DNA of 64,000 nucleotides from Streptomyces sp. NBC_01275 (lineage in GTDB: Bacteria > Actinomycetota > Actinomycetes > Streptomycetales > Streptomycetaceae). The stretch spans positions 4,836,001-4,900,000 of the forward strand of contig NZ_JAPEOZ010000001.1 of NCBI RefSeq assembly GCF_026340655.1, given 5' to 3'. Position numbers and translations under genes: made by a program. The notes beneath the pieces were generated by a model. That model did no database searches. It was not told the origin of the DNA and saw only the letters and a program-made list of their open reading frames with translations. Shown here one piece after another: positions 1-7,778 of the stretch. The first letter of the stretch is position 1; each line of letters begins with the position of its first letter.

Positions 1-1
1 G

Positions 2-559
2 AGCGCGGGCAAGGACTCCGCGTTCGTGGTCGACGCGCTGGACCTGACCCTCTACAACCCGGTGCGGGCGAAGGTGGAGGACAAGGGCATCGGCTACGGC
101 GGCGGCCAGAAGTCCGCCGTCCTGGACCCCGCCCCGCCCGTCCGCTACGCCAACCGGTACGCCCCCACCGACCCGGCGAACAGCCTGCGCTTCGCCGGCT
201 CCTACTACCTGGTGGTGCACCTCGCCGCCCAGGTCGCCGACGACTTCGGCGACGGCCCCTACGGGCTGACCCTGCGGGTCCGGCTCGGCGGCACCGCGCA
301 GGCCGGACCGGGATATGCGGGGAAGTCGGTCCCCCGCGGGCTCTTCGGCCCCGACACGGAGACCGGCCCGGCCGCCGTGGACACGGCCCGGGCGGACGGC
401 GGTACGTCGGCCGGCGGCGACCCCGTGATGAGGGCGGTCGCGGTGGGCGGCATCGGTACGGGCACCGCACTGCTGCTGATCCTCGGCGGGTGGACGCTGA
501 CGGCCCGCCGCCGGGCCTCCGCTCAGCCGCGCGCCAACGCCCAGAACCCCACCGCGTAA
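2..559 (+). CDS. C-terminal part of a secreted or membrane-anchored protein (5' end outside window)
   Basis: The reading frame is open from the first bases of the window and ends at TAA 557-559, so only the last ~185 codons are present. The visible part has a beta-rich extracellular-looking region, then a Gly/Ala/Thr-rich stretch, and a C-terminal hydrophobic segment (about 20 residues, encoded near 430-500) followed by a basic tail (ARRRAS). This is a type I membrane anchor with a short cytoplasmic end. I see no LPXTG/LAXTG signal. Orthologues at this position in Streptomyces are, I believe, vWA-type secreted proteins, but no vWA motif is visible here. The end overlaps the tail of the convergent kinase gene by 37 bp. 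Confidence 0.75.
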   Translation, partial: SAGKDSAFVVDALDLTLYNPVRAKVEDKGIGYGGGQKSAVLDPAPPVRYANRYAPTDPANSLRFAGSYYLVVHLAAQVADDFGDGPYGLTLRVRLGGTAQAGPGYAGKSVPRGLFGPDTETGPAAVDTARADGGTSAGGDPVMRAVAVGGIGTGTALLLILGGWTLTARRRASAQPRANAQNPTA

Positions 560-2040
560 CAGACCAGCGCGAGCAGCAGCAGCGGAACCGCCACCTTGAC
601 GGGCGGCCCGGGACGCGCCCGACGCACGGCGCGATGGCCCCTACGGGTCTGCACGGCAGGGGGATCCAACGGGACCTGAGCGGTGTAGGAGGCGGTCGAC
701 GCCTCGCCGCGCTGCGCCCGGGCGGCCAACACGAAGGTGGGGTCGTAGGGGAGGACGGGTGCGGGCCCCGATACGGCCGCGGAGGCCGGCGCCGGCGCCG
801 GGGTCGGTGGACGGGGCGTCCCGATGCCCGTCGGCCGCGGGGGCGGCAGCTGGAAGCTGCCGGTGTCCGACCTGGAGGGGACCGGAGTGGGCGTGGGGGC
901 AGGGCCAGGGGCAGCGGTGGGGGGCTGCAGCGGCGGAGGGGGTACGACGGCTGCGCCCGACCCGGACGACAGGGAGCCGCTGCCCGTAGGGGCCGACGGT
1001 ACGGAGTCCGTGCCCGGCCACGCAGAGTGACGAGGGGGTGAGTCGGGAGGGGAGGGCAGGGAGCCCGTGCCCGCAGGTGGACCCGCGCCCGCGCCCGCAC
1101 CCGGACCCGCACCCGCACCCGCACCCGGAGCCGAGCCCCGACCTGTTCCCGATGCCGGTTTCAGGGGACCCGCGGGGGCGAACCCCTTGGGGAGGGGGCC
1201 GAGTTGGTCGAAGATCTCGATCAGTTCGTCGTCCGGGCCGGGCTCGGGGAGGAGTTCGGCGGCGGCCGCCAGCGCCTTGCGGGCCCCCGTGGCCGTACGG
1301 AAGCGGGCCTGCGGGTCCGGCTGGAGCAGGGTGGCCACGACCTGCCACAGCGGCTCCGGGACACCCTTGGGGGCGCCCGGCGTCCCGTGCTCCGCGAAGT
1401 ACTGGACGAGCGCCTTGGCGTCCGGTTTGGCGCCCTGGAGGAGATAGAGGGCGACGAGGCCCACGGCGAAGAGATCGGCGGGGAAGTCGGGTTCGGCGCC
1501 CATCATCTGCTCGGGGGCGAGGTAACCGGGCGTTCCCACCACGAGGTTGGTCTCGGTCAGGCGCGGCTCGCCCAGTCGCATCGCGATGCCGAAGTCGCCC
1601 AGCCGCAGCCGGGGCCGGGCCGTGCCGGTGGCCTCCAGCAGGATGTTCGCGGGCTTGATGTCGCGGTGCACGACGCCCTCCGCGTGCACCGCGGCCAGCC
1701 CGGACAGCAGTTGGTCGAGCAGGGTGCAGACGAACGTCGGCGCGAGCGGACCGTAGTCGCCGACGAGGTGGACCAGCGAACCGCCGGCGACGAGGTCCAT
1801 GGTGAACAGGACTTTGTCGTCGTCGGCGGCCCAGCTGGCGGGGGCGAGCACATGGGGATGGTCGATGCGCAGCGCCTGTTCGCGGACGAAGCGCAACAGC
1901 GAGTGGGCGTCGCTCTGCTGGAGGACCTTGGCGGCCACGTAACGGCCGCGGCGGTGGTCCCAGGCGCGCCAGACCGCGCCGACCCCTCCGCGGCCGATCG
2001 GATCGGCCAGTTCGTACCGTCCGGCGAAGACCTCACCCAT
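523..2040 (-). CDS. Serine/threonine protein kinase, membrane anchored
   Basis: Hanks-type kinase of about 505 aa. The N-terminal domain (residues ~8-270) has the glycine loop GRGGVG, the catalytic lysine in VAAKVL (~38), HRDIKPANILL (~125) and DFG (~149), followed by GTPGYLAPEQ. A ~190-residue Pro/Ala/Gly/Ser linker follows, with GAGAG runs near 1090-1130. The last ~20 residues are a single membrane segment, so almost the whole protein is cytoplasmic and there is no extracellular sensor. I prefer ATG 2040 because GGGTGA lies 5 nt upstream. An in-frame GTG at 2049 adds three residues. The start abuts a 13-bp repeat array, described separately. The adjacent XRE regulator on the same strand may be functionally linked. 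Confidence 0.93.
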   Translation of the reverse strand: MGEVFAGRYELADPIGRGGVGAVWRAWDHRRGRYVAAKVLQQSDAHSLLRFVREQALRIDHPHVLAPASWAADDDKVLFTMDLVAGGSLVHLVGDYGPLAPTFVCTLLDQLLSGLAAVHAEGVVHRDIKPANILLEATGTARPRLRLGDFGIAMRLGEPRLTETNLVVGTPGYLAPEQMMGAEPDFPADLFAVGLVALYLLQGAKPDAKALVQYFAEHGTPGAPKGVPEPLWQVVATLLQPDPQARFRTATGARKALAAAAELLPEPGPDDELIEIFDQLGPLPKGFAPAGPLKPASGTGRGSAPGAGAGAGPGAGAGAGPPAGTGSLPSPPDSPPRHSAWPGTDSVPSAPTGSGSLSSGSGAAVVPPPPLQPPTAAPGPAPTPTPVPSRSDTGSFQLPPPRPTGIGTPRPPTPAPAPASAAVSGPAPVLPYDPTFVLAARAQRGEASTASYTAQVPLDPPAVQTRRGHRAVRRARPGPPVKVAVPLLLLALVCYAVGFWALARG

Positions 2041-2092
2041 GGCAGTCACCCATAGCAGTCACCCATGACAGTCATCCATGGCAGTCACCCAT
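2041..2092 (-). repeat. Four 13-bp tandem repeats forming overlapping mini-ORFs ahead of the kinase start
   Basis: On the minus strand the unit is ATGGGTGACTGCC, repeated four times (2092-2080, 2079-2067, 2066-2054, 2053-2041) with 1-3 substitutions. It runs straight into the kinase start ATGGGTGAGG at 2040. Each unit carries an ATG, and each ATG after the first is preceded by GG(G/A)TGA at 5 nt spacing. Each also opens a six-codon frame (MGDCHG, MDDCHG, MGDCYG, MGDCHG) whose TGA overlaps the next ATG. This looks like repeated duplication of the initiation region. It could act as a translational relay or decoy, or be neutral slippage. Confidence 0.85.
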
Positions 2093-2109
2093 AGCAGCGC
2101 GTCGCTCCT

Positions 2110-2152
2110 CCCCCTACGGATTCCCCCCGTTGTTCCCCCCCGTTGCTCCCCC
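2110..2152 (-). promoter_or_regulatory. Potential G-quadruplex in the kinase leader
   Basis: Between the XRE gene and the kinase, the minus strand carries four runs of five or more G (2152-2148, 2141-2135, 2128-2123, 2114-2110) separated by 6-8 nt loops. It lies immediately upstream of the 13-bp mini-ORF repeats, so a transcript starting further upstream would carry both. More G runs occur at about 2160-2185. The fold is inferred from the run pattern only. Confidence 0.4.
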
Positions 2153-2240
2153 GGTTGGTGCCCCGGGGGTTTCCCCCGGACGTCCCCCGAGCCGCCGTCC
2201 GCCCGGCTGCCGAACCCCCTTCGGCGACCGGGCCGAGGGC

Positions 2241-2789
2241 TCAGCTCTGGTGGGACTGGTAGTGCGTGACCGCGTCGGAGGTACGGCCGGCGCCGTACAC
2301 CCGGAGGAACTCTGCCAGTTCGGGATGGCTCGGGGCGAGGGTGTCGGCGGCGTCGATGATGTCGCCTGCGGCGGCGACCGAGCGCAGCAGCGACTGGATC
2401 TCGCGGACCACCCGCTTCACCGTCGGCGCCCCCGAACTGCTCGTGGTCTGTGTGGTGTTGTTGAGCACCGAGCCCCCCTGCGACCGCTTGATCTCGTCCA
2501 TGCGCTCGGTCGCCTCGGCCGCGCTGACGCTGCCGTCCGCGACCTGCGCGGCCAACTCCTGGAGCAGCTGCACCCGCTGCACCACGGCCGGGTTGCCGAT
2601 CTTCGCCCGCTGACCGCTCATCAGCTGAGACAGCATCGGCGCCGACAGTCCCAGTACCCCCGCGAGACGAGCCTGGTTGAGGCCAAGATCGTCGATGAGC
2701 TTACGGAAGAGCGCCCCCAGCGGCTCCCCGTACCAGTTCCGCTGCAGTTCCCGCGCTCTCGCGGTGGCTTCCTGCTGTGCGGCGTCCAT
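2241..2789 (-). CDS. Helix-turn-helix (XRE-like) DNA-binding protein
   Basis: About 182 aa. The XRE/Cro-type helix-turn-helix sits at residues ~30-70 (LNQARLAGVLGLSAPMLSQL, then MSGQRAKIGNPAVVQR). A central segment with SVSAAEATERMDEIKRSQ and an Ala-rich helical C-terminus follow. ATG 2789 is chosen because GGGGAG lies 5 nt upstream; an upstream in-frame start would add 18 residues without a better ribosome site. The gene lies upstream of and in the same direction as the Ser/Thr kinase, 200 bp away. Its target is unknown. Confidence 0.85.
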   Translation of the reverse strand: MDAAQQEATARARELQRNWYGEPLGALFRKLIDDLGLNQARLAGVLGLSAPMLSQLMSGQRAKIGNPAVVQRVQLLQELAAQVADGSVSAAEATERMDEIKRSQGGSVLNNTTQTTSSSGAPTVKRVVREIQSLLRSVAAAGDIIDAADTLAPSHPELAEFLRVYGAGRTSDAVTHYQSHQS

Positions 2790-2892
2790 TGCGTCTCCCC
2801 ATCGCTCTTCCCCAGAGAACCGCGGTTCGCTGTCGCGAACCACGTCCGAGCATCTTACGGAGAGTGGTCATCCGCGGGGACCCCCAATCTTT

Positions 2893-2923
2893 TTGCGAGA
2901 TACCCCGGGTGACCCGGTACTCT
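2893..2923 (+). promoter_or_regulatory. Candidate promoter for tRNA-Ala
   Basis: TTGCGA (2893-2898) and TACTCT (2918-2923) are separated by 19 bp, about 50 bp upstream of the mature tRNA, in an otherwise gene-free gap between the divergent XRE gene and the tRNA. The -10 fits the actinobacterial TANNNT pattern and the spacing is slightly long. Confidence 0.4.
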
Positions 2924-2973
2924 GGTCTGCGGCGGCCGCCGGTGCGAGGTTCCTCCGGCCGGACGTCCCTTCC

Positions 2974-3046
2974 GGGGCCTTAGCTCAGTTGGTAGAGCGC
3001 TGTCTTTGCATGGCAGATGTCAGGGGTTCGACTCCCCTAGGCTCCA
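2974..3046 (+). tRNA. tRNA-Ala (TGC)
   Basis: A complete 73-nt cloverleaf. The acceptor GGGGCCT pairs with AGGCTCC (one G-U), the D arm contains TAGCTCAGTTGGTAGAGC, the anticodon stem CTGTC/GGCAG frames loop TTTGCAT with anticodon TGC, and the T arm is GTTCGACTC-like. The 3' CCA is not encoded after the discriminator A. A strong hairpin terminator begins eight bases later. Confidence 0.97.
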
Positions 3047-3053
3047 CACTCCG

Positions 3054-3095
3054 AGAGCCCCTCTGATCTGCGGAAACGCAGGCTGGAGGGGCTCT
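3054..3095 (+). terminator. Rho-independent terminator after tRNA-Ala
   Basis: The outer stem AGAGCCCCTC / GAGGGGCTCT (3054-3063 / 3086-3095) encloses an inner stem CTGCG-GAAA-CGCAG closed by a GNRA tetraloop, and is followed by TTT. It ends just before the ribosome site of the BlaI-family gene. Confidence 0.85.
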
Positions 3096-3121
3096 TTTCC
3101 GTCCCAGGTCAGGGAGGCAGC

Positions 3122-3529
3122 ATGGGCAAGCAGGACGACGGCAGGGGGGCGGACCCGCCCGTGCGTCGGCGTGGGCAGGGCGAGCTGGAGGCCCAGGTGC
3201 TGTCCGCCCTGCAGGGCGCGCCGGAGCCGGTGACGGCGGGTTGGGTGCGCGAGCGCCTCGGCGGCACCCTCGCCTACACCACCGTCATCACGATCCTGAC
3301 CCGTCTCCAGGCCAAGGGCGCCGTCACCCGGGAACGGTCGGGCCGGTCCTTCACCTGGACCGCCGCCGCCGACGAGGCGGGCCTCGCCGCGCACCGTATG
3401 CGCCGGGTCCTGGACAACGAGGCCGACCGGGAGGCGGTCCTGGTCAGCTTCGTCTCCGGGCTGCCGCCGCAGGACGAGGAACTGCTGCGCAAACTGCTCC
3501 AGGAGACCGGCGAAGGCCCGGAGAGCTGA
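3122..3529 (+). CDS. BlaI/MecI/CopY-family transcriptional repressor
   Basis: 135 aa, normal length for the family. The N-terminal winged helix covers ~20-80, with the conserved pattern LEAQVLSAL, then AYTTVITILTRLQAKG, then a Phe/Trp-containing wing. The C-terminal half is the helical dimerisation part. These repressors dimerise on promoter palindromes and are inactivated by proteolysis. GGGAGG lies 4-5 nt before ATG 3122. The M56 peptidase gene starts 3 bp after the stop, the usual BlaI/BlaR-like pairing, although no beta-lactamase gene is nearby. Confidence 0.92.
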   Translation: MGKQDDGRGADPPVRRRGQGELEAQVLSALQGAPEPVTAGWVRERLGGTLAYTTVITILTRLQAKGAVTRERSGRSFTWTAAADEAGLAAHRMRRVLDNEADREAVLVSFVSGLPPQDEELLRKLLQETGEGPES

Positions 3530-3532
3530 CCC

Positions 3533-4474
3533 ATGGGCGTGTTCGTCTTCCTGCCGCTGGTGCTGCCCCTGACCGCGTGGCCCGTCGCCCGGCTCGCCGA
3601 ACACCGTCTGCACCCGCGCCTGGCGACCCGTCTGCTGTCCGCCGTCGCCGCGGTCCTCGGCCTGTGCAGCAGCCTCTGCCTGGGCCTGCTGGCGATCGTC
3701 GGCACGGCCCAACTCCCGGGCAACCCGCTGCCGGACGGCTGGGCCGACCCGGAGGTACGGGCGGCCGTGCCGCACGACGAGGTGGTCGGCAAGAGCGCGG
3801 TCTGCCTGCTCGCCGCGGCGGCCGCAGCCTGCGCGGCCCTCCTCCTGCGCCATCGTCGGGTACGCCGCCGCACCGCACGGGCGCTGCGCGGGCTGCCCGC
3901 AGCCCAGGTCGCCGTCCTCCCCGACCCGATGCCGTACGCCCACACGGTGCCGGGACGTGGACGGGCGGGCGGCCGGATCCTGGTCTCCACCGGCATGCTG
4001 GCCGGTCTCACCTCACGCGAACGACGTGTCCTGTTCGCGCACGAGCGGGCTCATCTCACCGGCCGCCACCACCGCCACCTGCTGCTCGCCGGCTTGGCGG
4101 CCCGCGCGAACCCGTTCCTGCGCCCGCTGCGCACCGCCGTCGTCTACACCGTGGAGCGCTGGGCGGACGAGGAGGCGGCCGCGACGGTCGGCGACCGGCG
4201 GACCGCCGCCCGCGCGATCGCCAAGGCCGCGCTGATCTCCCGGCCCGCTCCCGCCCCCACGATGGCGGCCCTCGCCGCCCCGGCGGGACCGGTGCCCCGC
4301 AGGGTCGCCGCCCTGCTCGGCCCGGCCCCGGCCGCCCGCGCCTGGCCGCCGTTGTTCACGACCGTGGGCGTCGCCGCCTGGACCGCGGCCGCCGGCGCCG
4401 CCCTGTCCGCCATGTCGTCGGCTAACTCGGCGGTGACGATGTTCCTCATCCTGAAGGCAGCGACCCCTCTTTAG
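3533..4474 (+). CDS. M56-family membrane zinc metallopeptidase
   Basis: 313 aa. Several hydrophobic segments occur in the N-terminal 110 residues and another at the C-terminus. The zinc motif HERAH (within LFAHERAHLTGRHH, residue ~170) is followed by WADEEAA, the likely third-ligand region. Unlike BlaR1 there is no penicillin-binding sensor domain. It is translationally coupled to the upstream BlaI-family repressor and probably cleaves it in response to an unidentified signal. The stop codon lies inside a small 9-bp repeat. Confidence 0.92.
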   Translation: MGVFVFLPLVLPLTAWPVARLAEHRLHPRLATRLLSAVAAVLGLCSSLCLGLLAIVGTAQLPGNPLPDGWADPEVRAAVPHDEVVGKSAVCLLAAAAAACAALLLRHRRVRRRTARALRGLPAAQVAVLPDPMPYAHTVPGRGRAGGRILVSTGMLAGLTSRERRVLFAHERAHLTGRHHRHLLLAGLAARANPFLRPLRTAVVYTVERWADEEAAATVGDRRTAARAIAKAALISRPAPAPTMAALAAPAGPVPRRVAALLGPAPAARAWPPLFTTVGVAAWTAAAGAALSAMSSANSAVTMFLILKAATPL

Positions 4475-4496
4475 CCCCTTTAGCCCCTTTAGCCCC
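4470..4496. repeat. Three 9-bp tandem repeats (TTTAGCCCC) in a convergent gap
   Basis: TTTAGCCCC is repeated three times and contains the stop codon of the M56 gene. It is followed by GGGCTC motifs (4500-4524) that can pair back with the repeats. The tract separates convergent M56 and TerB genes and may serve as a bidirectional terminator. Confidence 0.6.
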
Positions 4497-4524
4497 TGTG
4501 GGCTCCTCGGGCTCTGTGGGCTCT

Positions 4525-4980
4525 TTAGAGGTCGAACTCGTGCGGCGGCAGGTCGAGGGTGAAGCACGCCTCCCGTACGACGGCCTGCTCGGTCTTGTCG
4601 AAGTCGCCGTCAGCGCCGCCGATGACGATGCCGATCTGGATGACGGCCCGCGCCTCGGCGGGCTTCTTCTTCGCCTTGGCGACCTCCTGCAGCACGCTGA
4701 CCTTGCCGAAGGCGAAGTCGGTGGTCAGCTTGTTCAGGTTCTCGTCGAAGCGGCGCTGCAGATCCATGGCGTCGAAGTTCTGCAGCACCTCGTTCGTCGC
4801 GATCAGCTGGGCCACGCGCTGCCGCTCGGACGGGTCGATCGTGCCGTCGGCCGCCGCGACCAGGGCGCACATCGCCATGCTCGCGTCACGGAAGGCGCCG
4901 CTCTTGAGGTCGTTCTTCTTCGCCACGAGCTGGGTCTGCATCGTCGACGCGGACTCCTTGATGCGGTCCCACAGGGCCAT
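4525..4980 (-). CDS. TerB-family protein (tellurite resistance type)
   Basis: 151 aa, typical for TerB. It is an all-helical acidic protein with two related helical halves carrying acidic metal-binding-type loops: AAADGTIDPSERQRV (~residues 40-55) and GGADGDFDKTEQAVVREAC (~120-140). ATG 4980 has GGAG at 5 nt spacing. Starting upstream would add a repetitive Asp/Val-rich leader encoded by an AT-richer repetitive stretch (5001-5045) that looks like promoter rather than gene. Family members are implicated in envelope and metal-stress responses; here it stands alone without a ter operon. Confidence 0.88.
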   Translation of the reverse strand: MALWDRIKESASTMQTQLVAKKNDLKSGAFRDASMAMCALVAAADGTIDPSERQRVAQLIATNEVLQNFDAMDLQRRFDENLNKLTTDFAFGKVSVLQEVAKAKKKPAEARAVIQIGIVIGGADGDFDKTEQAVVREACFTLDLPPHEFDL

Positions 4981-5109
4981 GAGAACTCCATTCCATCCAT
5001 CTATGTCTACATCTGCATCGTCTGCAGCTACATCTACAGCAACGTAGAAACTAACGGCTCCGCGGATAAGTTCCGGCATGTTCCGGCAAGTTCGGGGCGC
5101 ACGACACAG

Positions 5110-5149
5110 CCGTGGGGCGGAAGACCACGTTCAGGTCTCCGCCCCACGG
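5110..5149 (-). terminator. Strong hairpin downstream of the DUF5324 gene
   Basis: CCGTGGGGCGG-A-AGACC (5110-5126) pairs with GGTCTCCGCCCCACGG (5134-5149) around a 7-nt loop, with one bulged A. It lies between the end of the DUF5324 gene and the TerB promoter, so it should separate the two transcripts. Confidence 0.8.
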
Positions 5150-5199
5150 CTGGATGGCGGCCGTACGACTGTGGGGGCTGTTCAGCCGCTGAGGACTGT

Positions 5200-5904
5200 T
5201 CAGCCGCGGTCGTCGCGGTCCGCGGACTCCTCCTCGGCCTCCTTGGCCTGCACCTCGGGGTCCAGGACCGAGGGCGAGCCGGTGCCGTCCACCGAGGTCA
5301 GACCGCCCGAGGCGGCGACCTCCGTGGCAGCCGGCGGCTCCACCAGCCAGTCCGGGTTGGCCTGCTTGTCCCACCACTTCCAGGCCGCGAAGGCGCCGCC
5401 GGCGACGACGCCCACCACGAGCAGCGCCTTGCCGAGCTTTCCCGCCCTGGCCCGGCGCCGGTGCTTGCGCACCAGCCTCTCGATCTCCTTCGGGGTCACC
5501 TGGCCGCGCAGCGCGGCCAGCGCGGCGACGCCGCGGGCGGCGGCCTCGTCCTTGACGGGCCCGGCCGCGGCCACCGCCTGTTCGATCCTCGGCCGGGAGT
5601 AGTCGGCGGCCTGCCGGGCGGCGAGCCGCGCACGGACGGCCGCCTCGTACGCGGCCTGGTCGACCTTCGGCGGGACATGCGTCCGCGCCTGTTCCAGCCG
5701 GGGCACGACATGGGCGTCGAACTGGCTGCGGGCCTGTTCGGCGGCCTGCGACACCTTGGGCGCGAGTCGTACACGGGCCTCTTGCGCGTAGAGCGCTGCC
5801 CTCTCCTTGGCCGTGTCGGCGTAGGGCGCCACCACTTCCGCGGCGTGCAGCACGCTGTCCTTCGCCGATCCGGTCGCGGAGCGCACGCTGTCGATGCGGG
5901 TCAC
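5200..5904 (-). CDS. DUF5324-family protein
   Basis: 234 aa. The first ~150 residues are Ala/Arg/Gln-rich amphipathic helix with apolipoprotein-like repeats (e.g. AAEQARSQFDAHVVPRLEQA). A basic segment (RKHRRRARAGKLG) and one membrane segment (ALLVVGVVAGGAFAAWKWW, ~155-175) follow, then an acidic Pro/Ser-rich outer tail. It starts with GTG 5904 preceded by GAGGAGGAACCC. The family is confined, as far as I know, to Streptomyces relatives, and the function is unknown. It is probably a membrane-tethered coiled-coil protein. Confidence 0.85.
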   Translation of the reverse strand: MTRIDSVRSATGSAKDSVLHAAEVVAPYADTAKERAALYAQEARVRLAPKVSQAAEQARSQFDAHVVPRLEQARTHVPPKVDQAAYEAAVRARLAARQAADYSRPRIEQAVAAAGPVKDEAAARGVAALAALRGQVTPKEIERLVRKHRRRARAGKLGKALLVVGVVAGGAFAAWKWWDKQANPDWLVEPPAATEVAASGGLTSVDGTGSPSVLDPEVQAKEAEEESADRDDRG

Positions 5905-6011
5905 GGGTTCCTCCTCCTCGGTGGCGTACGGTATTTCGACTTTCCACCCTTTTACGGATCATGCCTGCCGACGGCGGGTGCGGCACGCGCGATCGGGCAT
6001 ACGGGTGCCGG

Positions 6012-6080
6012 TAAGGGATCAAGACGCACCAATAAGGGATCAATGAGGGGCAACATGGGTGTGTCGTCGGCAATGCCGAC
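6012..6080. promoter_or_regulatory. Direct repeat and palindrome upstream of the cyclophilin gene
   Basis: TAAGGGATCAA occurs at 6012-6022 and 6033-6043, exactly 21 bp apart (two helical turns, same face). The palindrome GTCGGCA-A-TGCCGAC (6066-6080) follows. Both lie in the 277-bp gap between the divergent DUF5324 and cyclophilin genes. They look like regulator sites; the regulators are unknown. Confidence 0.45.
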
Positions 6081-6181
6081 AATGCCACGGATCGGCCCCG
6101 CCCGCTCCTGTCCCGGGCGACTTGGACCCTTTTCCCGTGCGAGGATCGGGGGAGTCACAGGAAGACAACGGAAGGCACATC

Positions 6182-6709
6182 GTGGCCGAGCAGCTGTACG
6201 CCACCCTGAAGACCAACCACGGCGACATCGAGATCCGGCTCTTCCCGGACCATGCGCCCAAGACGGTCAAGAACTTCGTCGACCTCGCCACCGGCGGGCG
6301 CGAGTGGGTCAACCCCGAGACGGGCGCGAAGTCCACGGACAAGCTCTACGACGGTACGGTCTTCCACCGGGTGATCAGCGGATTCATGATCCAGGGCGGT
6401 GACCCGCTGGGCAACGGCACCGGCGGTCCCGGCTACCAGTTCGAGGACGAGTTCCACCCGGACCTGCGCTTCGACCGGCCCTACCTGCTGGCCATGGCCA
6501 ACGCCGGCCCGGGCACCAACGGCTCGCAGTTCTTCATCACCGTCTCCCCGACGGCCTGGCTGACCCGCAAGCACACCATCTTCGGCGAGGTCGTCGACCC
6601 GGCCGGCCAGAAGGTCGTGGACGAGATCATCGCCGTACCGACCAACCCGCGCACCGACCGTCCGCTGAAGGACGTCGTCATCCAGTCGGTCGTCGTCGAG
6701 AAGCGCTAG
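6182..6709 (+). CDS. Cyclophilin-type peptidyl-prolyl cis-trans isomerase
   Basis: 175 aa, cytoplasmic type without signal peptide. The cyclophilin core is complete: FHRVISGFMIQGGDP carries the catalytic Arg region, followed by ANAGPGTNGSQFFIT and the TIFGEV stretch. It catalyses proline isomerisation during protein folding. The start is GTG 6182 (VAEQLYATLK) with GGAAGG upstream. An earlier in-frame ATG at 6059 would add a Cys-rich leader running through the upstream palindrome and is rejected. The rhomboid gene follows 149 bp downstream. Confidence 0.95.
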   Translation: MAEQLYATLKTNHGDIEIRLFPDHAPKTVKNFVDLATGGREWVNPETGAKSTDKLYDGTVFHRVISGFMIQGGDPLGNGTGGPGYQFEDEFHPDLRFDRPYLLAMANAGPGTNGSQFFITVSPTAWLTRKHTIFGEVVDPAGQKVVDEIIAVPTNPRTDRPLKDVVIQSVVVEKR

Positions 6710-6750
6710 CGCGCATCCGCGGCGGGACGCGACCGCACGCGCAGAAGCGT

Positions 6751-6767
6751 GGTTCCCGAGGGGAACC
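6751..6767 (+). terminator. Small hairpin after the cyclophilin gene
   Basis: GGTTCCC/GGGAACC with a 3-nt loop, 42 bp after the stop and followed by ATTTG. A weaker second stem (TGCCCCGC with GCGGGGCA, ~6771-6802) follows. Confidence 0.45.
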
Positions 6768-6858
6768 ATTTGCCCCGCTCGTCCGTAAGGATGGGCGGGG
6801 CAGAGCCTTGCTCGGGCGAGGCCCCGCTCACGACGAGTGTGACGACTTGGGGGACCCC

Positions 6859-7758
6859 ATGGACCAGGCGCCAGGCAGCCGGCAGGACGACGCGCACAGC
6901 GGCCTGCCCGTCTGCTACCGCCACCCCGACCGCGAGACCGGCATCCGCTGCACCCGCTGCGAGCGCCCGATCTGCCCCGAGTGCATGATCAGCGCCTCGG
7001 TCGGCTTCCAGTGCCCGGAGTGCGTGCGCACCGGCTCCGGCACAGGTCACGCACCGACGGCGTCGCAGCCCCGCACGATCGCGGGCGGCGCGGTCGCCGC
7101 CGACCCCCACCTGCTCACCAAGATCCTCGTCGGCCTCAACCTCGCGCTGTTCCTGGTCCAGACGGCCGTCGGCGACGGGTTCACCGACCGCTTCGACCTG
7201 ATCGGCCGCGCGATCATGCCGGCCCTCGGCTTCGGCGAGCTCCAGGGCGTGGCCGAAGGGCAGTGGTACCGGCTGCTGACCTCGATGTTCCTGCACGCCA
7301 GCTATATCCACATCCTGTCCAACATGCTCAGCCTGTGGTGGATCGGCGGCCCCCTCGAAGCCGCCCTGGGCCGCGTCCGCTACCTCGCGCTGTACGTGGT
7401 CTCCGGTCTCGCGGGCAGCGCGCTGACCTACCTCATCGCCGCACCTAACCAGGCCTCGCTCGGCGCCTCCGGGGCCATCTTCGGTCTCTTCGGCGCGCTC
7501 GCCGTGCTGGTACGCAGGCAGCGCTACGACATGCGCCCGGTCATCGCCCTGCTGGTGATCAACCTGGTCATCACCTTCGGGTGGAGCGGCATCTCCTGGC
7601 AGGCCCACATCGGCGGCCTCGTCGCCGGCGTCGTCGTCGGCGTCGCCATGGTCCACGCCCCGCGTGAGCGCCGTGCCCTCGTGCAGTTCGGGACGTGCGC
7701 GGTGGTGCTGGCCGCGGTCGTGGTGTTGACCCTCCTGAGGACCGCGCAGCTCACCTGA
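6859..7758 (+). CDS. Rhomboid-family intramembrane serine protease with N-terminal zinc finger
   Basis: 299 aa. Residues ~14-45 form a B-box-like Cys/His cluster (CYRHPDRETGIRCTRCERPI, CPECM, then CPECV). The rhomboid core has about six membrane segments with HILSNMLSLWW, GASGAIFGLFGA (catalytic Ser in GASG) and the partner His in AHIGGLVAG. It would cleave membrane proteins within the bilayer; the substrate is unknown. ATG 6859 has GGGGGA upstream. The same zinc-finger and rhomboid fusion is common in Streptomyces. The gene ends next to the DnaA-box cluster. Confidence 0.94.
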   Translation: MDQAPGSRQDDAHSGLPVCYRHPDRETGIRCTRCERPICPECMISASVGFQCPECVRTGSGTGHAPTASQPRTIAGGAVAADPHLLTKILVGLNLALFLVQTAVGDGFTDRFDLIGRAIMPALGFGELQGVAEGQWYRLLTSMFLHASYIHILSNMLSLWWIGGPLEAALGRVRYLALYVVSGLAGSALTYLIAAPNQASLGASGAIFGLFGALAVLVRRQRYDMRPVIALLVINLVITFGWSGISWQAHIGGLVAGVVVGVAMVHAPRERRALVQFGTCAVVLAAVVVLTLLRTAQLT

Positions 7759-7778
7759 GCGCCACCCTGAGCGCCCTG

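Noticed and set aside
1038..1658. Plus-strand frame within the kinase linker
   Set aside because: Pro/Arg low complexity antisense to the Ala/Gly-rich kinase linker.
3122..4474. Beta-lactamase resistance locus
   Set aside because: BlaI/M56 pair lacks a penicillin sensor domain and no beta-lactamase gene is nearby.
6059..6181. Upstream start for the cyclophilin at ATG 6059
   Set aside because: Adds a Cys-rich leader through a palindrome; GTG 6182 fits family length and ribosome site.
4498..6402. Long plus-strand frame opposite TerB and DUF5324
   Set aside because: It is antisense to two well-supported genes, has low-complexity composition and no ribosome site.
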